DNA of 64,000 nt, taken from Trochalopteron elliotii (lineage: Eukaryota > Chordata > Aves > Passeriformes > Leiothrichidae). Within the stretch, counting starts at the first letter, position 1. Every line of letters starts with the position of its first letter. Shown in pieces: positions 27,001-39,000 of the stretch. The notes under the pieces are model-generated. The model was given only the letters and a program-made list of their open reading frames with translations. It searched no databases and was not told where the DNA came from. The translations under genes were made by a program, and so were the position numbers. Location of the stretch: assembly GCA_024734555.1 (NCBI GenBank), contig JANPWX010000026.1, positions 4,605,856 to 4,669,855 of the forward strand. Direction: 5' to 3'.

Positions 27001-30000
27001 AGTTTGACTGCAAGATCCTGCCTGAATCATTTCAGCAAGCGAGCCAAGACAAGCAGTTAAAAAAATCCTTATCATTTGACAGAGTATTAACACAGCCTTA
27101 TGCATTCTTCATCATTCAACATCCCCCAAATCCTAAAAGCCCTTCCCTCTCCAGTATGGTCTACTTTGCATCCAAAAATGAAGCCCCAATAAGGACACTC
27201 AAACAGAGGACACAATTTTTAGAAATAGGGCAATCATTCAACTTTTGTCCACGGTTTCATAGGAAGCTCTAGCTTTTACCACCTCCCTCTCTCTGATTTT
27301 GTTAGAACATTAGGAAAAATCCAAAGAAAATATCCTTAGAGAAAATCTGTGATACCCAAAGTGTGCAAAGCTCTTAATTTGTGTACAGAAATTTCCACAG
27401 AACATTTGCATTTCAAACACATTAGTGTAGCTTGAAACATCTTCAGACACTTTTCCCTTACAGGTTAATACACGTAACAGCTGCAACAGTTATCCTGGTA
27501 AGAGAATACAAAAAGGCAGGGATGGTGAGCAGTTTGCCATCTGCTCCAGTTTTTAGCTAGATATTTTGCTATTTTCAAAGGTATAAAGAAACATAGCATT
27601 CACTTTGTAATATATGTAAAGTACAACATGTAAATCAACTGTTTTCATAAGCAAAGAATTTTACCAAACAGGAAATGAAGCAAAATGTAAATTAAATTTA
27701 TGACTATAAAGAGACTTATTTTCACAGCTGCACATTTGAGATAATTTCAAATCCTTCAAATTCAGAAACGGTCAAAGGTACATAATTCATCAAATACCAT
27801 TTGCCCATACAATATCATTGTATTCTACTGCTTTTAGAAAGGAAATACTGACATTATTGGCTTGTCTATCACTTTGCATTTCTCATTGTTTAATACCACT
27901 TAGATTCTCTAAGGCATACATTAATATAACAAGAAGGATCCCACTTTTTAATCTATTCTCAGTAATTGAAGTGTGTATAACAAATAAATAACTCTCCAGT
28001 TAAGTTTTAAATCAGAACAATAACTTGCAAAAGCTGAAGAAACCTTCAACAGAACGTAATAGTGAAATTCTTCAGCCTGACCCCAGTTCAAGGTGCTCAA
28101 GGCCTTCCCCTCCTGTAAGTGCAGACCAACTTAATACTAAGTAGCTCCCTTCAGTCCCTTGACAGATATTACAAGTGTTGCATCTATTTTCTATTTTAAC
28201 AACCCAGCTACAGGAGAAGATAAACTGGTTGTCACTAATGCAAATCTCAAATGTGTACATTCATCCAAACTTCTCAAAGCAGCTACAGAACATTGCATTT
28301 CTGACCGTGTAAGAATATGCCTAAGGATTTTAATTGAGAAATAAAAAAAAAAAGGCACTTACCCTTACTTGGAAATTGTCCTGCCTCAACAACTCCCTCT
28401 TTGGCACCATCAAAGCCATGAGATGTTATTTTGGTTTCAGAAAGACCAAGTCCAACTGGTAATGAACATTTCAAGTCCTGGACAATATAGGAATAAAAAT
28501 GGAAAGTTAAAGACAAAAAAAAAAAAGCAATTTAAGTGAGTCTGAAGTATTATTATGCAGTTTCAGCAGTTCTCAGACAAGCAATTCTGCCTTTAGCCTG
28601 GAGAGTCCTTTCTGGTGTCACAGCTTTCTACTGGTATGCAGAAATTAAACATAAATGAATGAGAAACACTGTAAGTATATACTTGTTCTAGATTTTTTTG
28701 TTGCATTGATGACCAAATATAATGCCATGTCTTAGAGAAACAGTTATCAAAAATGTGGCCAGAAGCATCATATTATGTGATCTGAAGCTGGTCCAAGAAA
28801 CCATGTCAGTTTAATAAAGTTTCCAGTTAAAAACTGACAGGGGTGCAGAATGGTATAAGATTATCATGCAGAGAACATTTTACAAACCAAAAATATGAAA
28901 GCAAATATCATAATGTTAAGATCAAAAACAATCACTAAGCAAGGAATAGCCTTAAAATTCATAGCATCCTTATTTCTTACAAATAGCACATGATATATTT
29001 TTAATATTTGACATGAGAGAGACATCCAGAAAGGCATCACTTCAACAGCTTCCTTCTGAGCACCTATTCTGCATCATAAATGCTCAGAGCACAAAGCTGC
29101 CACTTACTTTTGTTTGCTTTTGAAACTCCTTAATTTAAAACTGCCTGAGATCACCTTGTTAAACTTTTGAGGGCTAGATCAACTATTTCAACCAGCTCTC
29201 AAGTAACCAAATTCTTCACTGAACCCCAGCACAGGCCTAAGAAAGACTCCACACACCACAGCTCACAAACTATCCTACTACCCATTTTTGGTGTCTTACC
29301 CACCTCTACAAAAAGCTCCCCACAGGTTTCCTGGACTATATTACCAGTGATCTAATGGAAGTTTAAGCCTCTGGTATCGTGGAATTAGACACAGTACTTT
29401 AATAAAGTTCAGGTTTTAAAGCAATTTAAAACCATTAATTCACAGAAGTAAAAAGCGGGTGAAAAAGTACTATGAAAGTGAAAGCAAAAAGGTAAAATAC
29501 AGTTACAAAAAAATAAAAGCATCAAGAAATCAGAAAACTGTCAGTGTCTGGAGTCAGGTACTGTTTTGCATCCCCTCTGCTTCCATACAGAGGTAAAAAA
29601 GTTTAAAAAAGTATAGAGGACCACTAAAGAAAAGCTATACATAGCTTTAAGAAGTCAGTGTCTAGACACATGTAGTAACTGTTTATGATCCTTCTAACTA
29701 CAAAGAAAACACAACCTTTAAAATCTAATCCATGTTTGACCTGTAACTGTAGTTGCTCAATCCACAAACCAGAAGCAAGGTAGCACATAAGAATGATACT
29801 GATACTCCCCAGAGGCTCAGAATGTCAAGAAGTAGTTTTGGATCACATCCCCCCCAGATTTAGTTAGATGTCTTCAATTTAGGACAAACTCCTGGGAAGA
29901 AGAAAAAAGGAAGAACTACAAACATATAGCAATTATTCCAGCAAATTAATTTTTCCATATGAATTCCAGAAATCTCACTGACATCAAAAACTCAGCATGT

Positions 30001-33000
30001 TACTGCAAAGAGTAACCAATTCCTACATGAACAGGCTATGTGGTAATAGATCATGCCATATTTGTGCACCTGAAGCATTACACAAAAAAAAAAAAGAAGA
30101 AGAAAAATAAACAGCATGAAAAACAAATAGTAGTCATGCAGAACCTGATCTCCCAAATTAAGCATATCAGAACTTTGGATACATACTGTTTTCAGTCTGA
30201 CAACTGACTTAAAATTGGTGCTTCCCTTTAAGTACTTGCAGTTGGTGGTATGCTGGAAAGCCTTTGCTTCAACTTAGTTTAACTAACAGAGTCCTTTTAA
30301 CTTAAAATGTAGCAAGTCACTAGAAGCTGAAAAAGCAGAGAGACTTGGAAAAGGATAACCAAACTGCAGAGAAGATGCACTGATTTCACAAAAAGGACAT
30401 GGCATGAACTATTTTTTTCCTGAAGGCACCCTGGCATGTTGTGCAGTTTTCAGAAATACCTAAACCTGTAGCCATACAAATGTAGACAGCTAACCTGCTT
30501 AAGCATGTTCACCATAGGAATCCAAGGAATCATTTGTATTTAAGGTTAAAATGCAGAACATCTGCTTTGTAAAGACAAAAGTTTGTATCTAAAGCTAAGC
30601 AACTGCAATACTTCCATACATTCAATGTAATTCTACGTTAAACACAAGCGGAACAAACTACAGAATTAAATAAATCAAAATACTACAATGCAACCATCTC
30701 TTAAACAAAAACTTGATATTTGGAATACAAAAATTTTAAAGATCTACAATTGCACATACATATACACACACACAGAGTTTTTTACAAGAATACATATACA
30801 TATGTATATGTATACACATATTTGTTGGAAGCGATCTACTTTTTTCTCACTGTCAAAAAGGCAAAATTCAATTTAAAGAAAGGCAAAGTTCAATTCAACC
30901 CCCTTTCTTTACACCTATAAACCAGTTCAAATATATCTTTATGAAGAATGATATTCTTGCATATGAATTGAATGGAAAACGTTCTCATTTGTTGATTTAT
31001 ACATGACCAAAATTGACAAAAGGTCAGTGATTATGGAAACAATACCTTTTCATTGTTTACAAACATTCAAGTTACTGTTCAAGGGAGACACATTGCTGCA
31101 TGTAAATTAAAAGTTTTAATGTCATTCTTGCAACTGATTGTGCTTGCTTTTTTTTTCTTTACACAAGTGTAGATAAACAAAAAAGCTAGCAAAAAATCTG
31201 TAATCATACTGACAAAACAGTTTATTCCTTCAATAACTTACAAAGAGGGATAATTTAAAAAGAGTGCACAAAATGTCACACTTAAGGGGAGGTATGAGTG
31301 TACTTAATGTTTGAATGGTAAGAAGGCAACATAAAAAGCTTTTGCTTTTGTTCCCACTAAATGTAAGGTTGGCTCTTACAACACAGGAAGTGAGGACAGA
31401 TTCCCCTACTGCAATATGATGATTATATTTTGATAATGTATTGCTCTTCTAGCTAAGTTTAAGATTTCCCCCCTTCTTTGTAAAAGGCAAATTCAAGTCT
31501 TTGGAGTTGATCAAAATTTATTGATACATGGCAAGCCCACAAAGCTATTAAGGGATCACCATCACCAAAAAACAAATAGAAAAATGCTTCGTTAATAATT
31601 TTCATTTGCATGAGGCTGAAACTATGCTTATGCAATTACCACCTCACAAAAGCATTTCAATTTTATAAGTTCACTGAGAGCTAGAGATATAAAAAACCCC
31701 ACAATTTAGAAGACTCCCAAGTTAAAAGCTTGCATTATCTACCACATTCTCAGATATTTAGCAAGAAGCAAAAGCATGAAATATAGTTAAACAGAATAAG
31801 TGCACTTGCTTAATTAGGTCTAGTCAAGACAGTTCAAACCTACACGTCATAGAACACTGAAGCCACTTAAACCACTTGTTAAAATCCCATTTTAATGACT
31901 TCAAATCGCTATATTAAACTAAACATATTTTAGTCAGGTTAGCTTTATTTACACAACTCTATTACACAGATCATCTGATGAACCAGTACAGATTTTTGAC
32001 ACAGCAATCCTGTTGAGACAGTAGACACAGCAAAGAAGTCGTTCAGAATGCATGTTCATGAAGGAATGTTGGCTGAATTACAAGACTATCTCCAAAATGG
32101 TATTTCCCAATCATGCTATCCATAATAATCTAAAATGGATAAGGGAAAGACCAGAACTGTATTGTTTCTCCAACAGCAGAAACCAACCCAGCCAAAACTT
32201 AATTTATAGAAACTTACTTAACTAAGGAGCAACTAAGGAAACAACAGTGTATTAATTTCTTAGTTATACTACTCCATTAGTAATGCATCACTAAGCATTA
32301 ACTCTGGCTTTGTACCAACAGGAGGTGTGACAAATACAGTTTTACTTGCCTTTAATACCTTGAATTAAGGTATTCTTAAAACCTCACACCAATTGCTAGT
32401 TCAGCAGTGGAGCAACTAATATTAGGTTAATCATATGCTTGTTTGTTTCTAATGGTGGATGACATTTTAAATAATACTACTCAAGTTGACTTCAGGAAAA
32501 AAATTACAACATATCTGATTGTAAAGTTCACAGTTTAAAGTGTGATTGCAAGTCCTATGGAACAAAAGGTTGTATAGACAGACATAACATCTATCCAGTA
32601 AGATACACGGGCTGTGAACTTTAACTTCTTATCAAAATCACGTGCAAGTAGAGCTCCTTGTACCTATTCAGCATTCTCTTCTTCTCTTTGCCCCATTACA
32701 TCACTCAGTTCCTATTAACCATGAATTAAGCCACTAGATCCTCACATCAGAATAATTCAACATAAATAAACGGGAGAAGACCTGAAAGCTTTAATCTTTG
32801 ATGAAGTAGCAAATAACAGACTAAAACACTTCTATTCTCCAATACACTGCTCTTCAATCAGAAGACCCTTTCTACTGCATCCCTTTTGATTTACCTAATG
32901 TCATACTACAATTCAGTTTGTTTCCCCCCACTCTCATCATTTACATGCATATTTTTGATTTTTCAGACTGTTTTTCAACGTATGAAGAACATTTGACTCT

Positions 33001-36000
33001 TTTATCTCCTCAAACCAGTTTTCTAGAACTGACACAGTTCTAGAAATATATTTTAAATCAGTTCTACATTAATTAAACTATAATTTCCCAAAGTAAAAAT
33101 CTAACTATGTCAGTCAACACAGCAAAACCTAAGACATGAACTCAGTCCTTGCAGGCGGAATGGGAGTGACAAGACTGACAAATTGAAGACTCACAACTAA
33201 GTTCATCATCTTTTTGCATCCTGAAGTTTATTACTGGTTTTATATGCACACTTAACTATGGTTTTGTTCCCACAGAAGTACAATAAGAGCCAGGAGAAGA
33301 GTCAGCATCAAAAACGAAACAAATTCAGGCACAAACTGATAAGAATATCATATGGATTTTGTCCAATACTTTAAACATAACAAATCGCTGACAGCTGCGT
33401 GAGTATCTTTACAAGTAGATCAAACTGTTGTCTGAGAAATTTAGTTTATTCCTATGCAGCTCTCACACTATATGGCATGCTCTTGCATATAGCAATAACA
33501 GCAATAATCTATTTCCCTCATTTCTTCCTACCATCCTCAGCTCCCAATCCCCCCAGTCACATTAAAACACCACTATGCTAATCACATCCTTACAACAGCA
33601 TGGGAGGACAACTGGTCTCTGGAAGTCAGGGATAAGTGAATAATATAAACCAGCCAGATATTTTTGTACATTGGGCTTTCTTATACAAAGTAATAGGAAA
33701 AACTTTTGATTAGGAAATGCTGAAGTCTTCTGTCTACCAAATACCCAAACATTAATGAATAGTTCCATACAAAAGTTCTTCAATCTCAAGTGAGACCCAA
33801 CAGAGCCTGGGGAATGAAAAAGCACTATGTCAAGCTTTCTGGTACTGAAAGGATGTTAGATATTTGATCCAATGATGACTGAAGCTACAGCCTTTTTTAG
33901 TAGAAGAGTTTCCATCCATCATATGGGCAGGACAAAACTTGTCTGAATTCCACAGGCATGTCTTATTAGAGAATTAGAATGTAGCAGCCTATTTCTGACT
34001 GAGATTTCACAGCTAGGAGAACACTTAAGTTACCTTTTAAATATGCATTATACCAAGAAGATGCATCAATTAGTGCCATGTCACATTCCCACAAAAATCG
34101 AACTAACAATACTTCTTTCTGAAATAACATTATGACAATCTATGCTGTCTGATGTTCTGCAAAACCAATGGCATCTTTATTTAAAGAAGGAGCAACTCTA
34201 CTTGGCATTTCCAGGTAAATACATTTGCTCTGCACTACCTCGCAAAATGAAATACTTCTCATGCTTGAATGCATACTAACACTGCATTTGGTGAAACACA
34301 AATGTGCATTTTCATGCCTGAGCAGCTTATGGATGAGGTCTGATGGAAGTGCTAAACAGAACGCAATTCTAAAGGAAAGTGCAGTTTTGTAATTAAAGAA
34401 TTCTAAAGTAAAGGTTGTACAAATACCTCTTTACTCAAAAACAAACAAAGCTGCTCCAGTCTTGGTGCATAATAGCTGCACAAGACCGAAAAATACAGAC
34501 CAAGGAGTATTTTGTTCTTTACATCTGAACTGTACAGCATCTAGATGAATATTTCCCTGACCATAAAAATAAGGAAGCAGGACATTAAAATAACCGTGGT
34601 CCCCAGCTTCCCAAGAAGGTGCAATCAAAATCAGCATATTGGAGTGCTCTAAATCCAACTGTGGTCACATAGTCTTACAGAGCACTGTGGTAACAGTCCA
34701 AATTAGAGTGGTCATGGTTTTTTGCCCCTTTCTTAAGTGACCTCATAAAAACCAGTATTTGGCTTGTCATTTCCCTAAGTTGTAGGAAGAAAGACCCCAA
34801 AAATTTTGTGGTGCAATACATATTGCTTTAGGTTAAAGCAAAAAATTACCTGGCAAGCAAAAAAAGAGAAAGCATGGCATTAAGCATTAGAAATAACAAA
34901 CATGAAGCAAGATGAATAGAAGCTAAATATTAGAACTTGAGACTAACAGATTAGTAAACAGACCTAGATGTTAATTCCAAGAAGTTTATTTTCTTTGTTT
35001 TGTTTATAAGAAGCCTTGATTATCACATATTTTGACTTCAGGTCACACATGCAGGTGTGGACTTGTACAAGACAGTTCAAAAAAATAATTGAAGTGCACT
35101 TCTTCATTGATCTCAGAATAAGCAGTGCGAAAATAATTACAGCAAGCTCAAATATGCTTGCAGAGTACAGGTTTTTCTGCAATGTGACCAAAGAGTTGAC
35201 CCATTTTTGTCAAAGTAGAAGTTTCAAAATATAGTTGACTCCAAGCCAGCAAAATGACTAGCATGCAGGAAAAATCTACTCCAATTTCCACGTAAGGCCA
35301 TAGACAAAAACCACCTTAAAATTCCAGCTTTACATTTTGCCTGAGCAAGGGCCCTAACACAGTCACCAAGAGTGCAAGTTCCATTTGCTGCACATAAGTG
35401 TTGCATGCACTGCACTGCAGAGGCAATCACTATGTGAGGAAAAGGTAACTTAGATAGCAGTCAAGTCACAGCAGCAGCAAGGTCATCAAGCTTCACATTA
35501 CTGAGTCTTTTTCCCTACTTTGAAGTGAACCCAAACTCCTTACCACTTCAAGATGTATTTCCCAAGCTTGTTTCCCTAAACATACATCTTTATAGAAATG
35601 TAGTTTTAACTTCATTTCTTTAAACACTCTACTGATTTTTACATTATGTCACTGGTAGATCTTAGTTGAACAACAAATTTTATGAAGGCTCCCCCTCTAA
35701 TCAGCATTTCAGTAAAACAGAATAAAATGTTGAAGCTCTGCTGAGTATTTCTTTTAAGAATAATTCTGCACTGCAAGTCAGTATGGAACTGTTAAAAATT
35801 TAGAGCTTTCCTTAAAACTTCAGCCTCAGCAGACATCAAATAAACGTGGACAATTAACTGGCCTTCATATTTCCAAACGAAAATCCAAATAAATGGAGCC
35901 CGACCCCAAATTCCACACGCTGTGCCCCAGCGCCCTCTGCTGGACACCCGGGCACGAGCAAAGCTGATCGTTCACCTGCCGCGAGTGAGGGGGAGGAACT

Positions 36001-39000
36001 CAGCTTCTGCCACCACGAACGTGCCTTTTATACAAAAAAAGGTCACTGCACTATGCAACAACATTGCTATGTCAATACTGGCAATAATCTATGAGCTTCA
36101 AAGGAGTTTTTTCAGTAAACCTCAAGAAAACTATGTCAAGTGAAGTCTGCTACGCATCAAATTGTAACTTCAGCATTTCTGACAATAGTACCATGGCAGA
36201 TGGCAAAGAAAATTCTGACCCTGTTAAAGCTGTGTTCATGAGAATCTTCCAGCTGTCCATTGCTAGTCACAGGAATTTCTGCCGCTGAATTTTTGGGAGA
36301 TTCTTGAGCCATTGCACTTCCCTGTAAAAAGAAACAGGTTAGTGTTTGTCTTGCATATCCAATAAGTAATCCATATGAAAATATTTGCTGCATGGGTTTC
36401 ATAACAGTTGATTTTATTTCAAACTCCAACTGGAAATATTCTGATCTACTCAGTCTGTATGTTTGTTTAATCACATCATTGAATCACAATAATACTCTAC
36501 CACAGCTCGGTCAATAGTAATTTAAAGTTTCCAGACCTAAGAGAAAAGCAAAACTAAAATTTAACCCATTGGCATTGGGGGAGTAAGACACAAATGAGGT
36601 GGGCTCAGACAAATGTTTTACATGCACACTTGAGCCTTAGAGTAGTTTCTGTATCTCAAATTATAGTAAGCTCGGTTAAAAAAATTGTATTATCTATTCA
36701 TAAACAATAAATACTAGAGAAGAGCAGTATGTTTAATCATGTGTTACAAGAAAAGCAATGATTCCAAACTTTAAAATAGTTTTAGTTGCTTCTTATTTTA
36801 CCATAATATAGTGCCATCTTCTGACTAAACTGTTGCTATGCAACTCTCATGAAGTCAGCAGCAAACCTGACATGAAATGCAGAAGCACCAAGAGAACTCA
36901 AAAGTATCAAGAGAATTCAGGATTCAAAGTTAGTTTCAAATGCAGCTGCATCATGAACAGCAGCAGCAGCTGTGAAACCACTGCTGTCAAGTACAACCTA
37001 AGGTATAGCCTAGAACAGACATTCCCAGAAGAAATGCACATCATTTACAAGCACCTGAAGACAGAATGGCAGCTTAAGAGGAAGTGAAAATTTCATCCCT
37101 TTCAAAAAGCTGCTCCTAACTCTGCAAGGCAGCTTCATCAGTCACCTAAAGTGTAAACAGTAGAAGAATCAACACACAACTGAGGCAGTGTTTGTTAACT
37201 TACATAAAAGTTGTCTTAAGTCCTCAAACCAGCTCATACACTTGTGCTAGACTGGCAAGACAAGGTGCACCATCAGCAGGTACTTGAGAGCAGGTACCCT
37301 TCTACCCTTAAAGCTCCTAAATCATCAAACTGAACCAGCTCTTTTCAGTCCAAGGGTCAGGAAGAGGCCCAGCCTGAGATCAGGGTCTGAAGTACCATCA
37401 GCTTCTCCAACCACACATAAAGCTTTATAGAGTATGAATATAACACAAAGATTTTACTGGTATTTACTGAGCATTACTTGCATCATTCTTTACTGGAACA
37501 TCCTCTGTTGTACCCCATTGCTAATATTTCTTCCACTTTCACATATCACTGCTTCATTTACATTTGTGAGCCTGATTTCCTTTACTAGTTTTGAGGCCTC
37601 TCAAGACTTTTTCTAACTAGTCACTGTCTATGGACTCCAATAAATGTGCTTCTACTGAAGCACACTCAAAGTTCTATGCTTATTTTAGGAGTACTTTTAA
37701 AACAGTAATTTGTTTTGTTACATAGAATACACAATAACTCAAGTTGTAAGGGACCCATAAGGATCATCAAGTCCAACTCCCTGCTCCTGACAGAGTTGCT
37801 ATACAACATCATTATACTAAATGTCCTAGTTACTTACCACATTACATTTTGATTTGGGAAATCTGTCCAATAGCTCAAGTTTCTTAAGCTCGCTCTAAAT
37901 CTCACATGTGCTTAAGCTCTAAGACACTTCTACTTGGTATGGTCAAGTGAGGTATTTTTCAAACTGCTTGGCTAGTCACAGCTACTTGCACAATACAGAA
38001 GCATTAGCATAGGACATGTTCTGTTCTGTTCACAGCTATTTTTGTTCTTCTTTCTGCAAATTACAGAGAACACAGTGCAAAGGAAAAGTCCTCTACTGTC
38101 AAGGGGTGCTTTGCTAGGGATCACAAACAAAGCTGCATCTCTAAAAGAAAAACAAATACTTGACTTAGGTGCTTTTCAACAAGAATCTCAAATAATTTTG
38201 CAAATACTGACATTGGTACATTTTTATGCTTTTATTCAGAGATATACATGCTCAATGCATATGCACACATCTCTAATAAATATATATATTAGGAAACAGA
38301 AGTTTGTCAGCTTCTCCATACAACTAGAAGCAATTCACCTATTATTTATTTTTTTTAGCACTCCTACTTGAGTCAGACCTATGTATCTAGTCAGAGAAAG
38401 CAAAAAGTATTTGCTTGGTAATGGAATGTCAGTTCTGTGCTATGATTGAACTACAACAATTTCCCCTTGCTGAAAAGGGGACATTTCACCACACTACTTT
38501 TCCAGTCTCTACTGTGAACCATGCAGTGCCTCACCTCCTCAACACTCACCTGACTACAGTCACAACTCACTGGCCTGGCAATAGACATTTTCACCAGGTT
38601 AATTTTCCAGCTTCAGTGAGTTGAATCAGTTTGCAATGAGGTCAGACAAGCACCAAAGCCATTGAAATGAGCAGCTGAAAAGGGGAAGTGGGATAAACTG
38701 CTAATTTAACTCAGACATAACAAGAAACCACCATCTCAATTTTAATCACCAGTTTAAGCTTACACAGCTGTCAAGAACCAGTCCTTGCCCTTCTCCCCCA
38801 GCTCTTGCCCCCAGCAGCTTTCATCATCCCTTCACCTCCTTCCTGAGCCAGAACAAGGTATTTGTACAGCAAACAAGATTCTGGAAACACTGCAGATCAA
38901 AAGGAAGTGACCTGCACTCAAAAAGAGGATGGGTAATTTTTCCACTCCCACCAATTCTCCAGAGCAGGCACACCTCCAACACTTGTGCCCATGAAACAGA

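Larger units (their letters stand above)
24337..28362 (-). other. ARFIP1 introns flanking the cassette exon
   Basis: These are the introns 24337-25757 and 25854-28362. They contain an A/C-rich simple repeat (26428-26479) and AT-rich sequence. The long minus-strand open frame at 26224-26667 gains length from that repeat and has no family resemblance, so I do not call it a gene. Confidence 0.7.
28478..36219 (-). other. Large ARFIP1 intron (7.7 kb)
   Basis: This is AT-rich intron with a CA/TA microsatellite (30752-30819). Near its 5' end is a short GC- and CpG-rich patch (about 35895-35995) that contains a perfect CTCF core. No additional exon with convincing splice sites was found. Confidence 0.7.
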
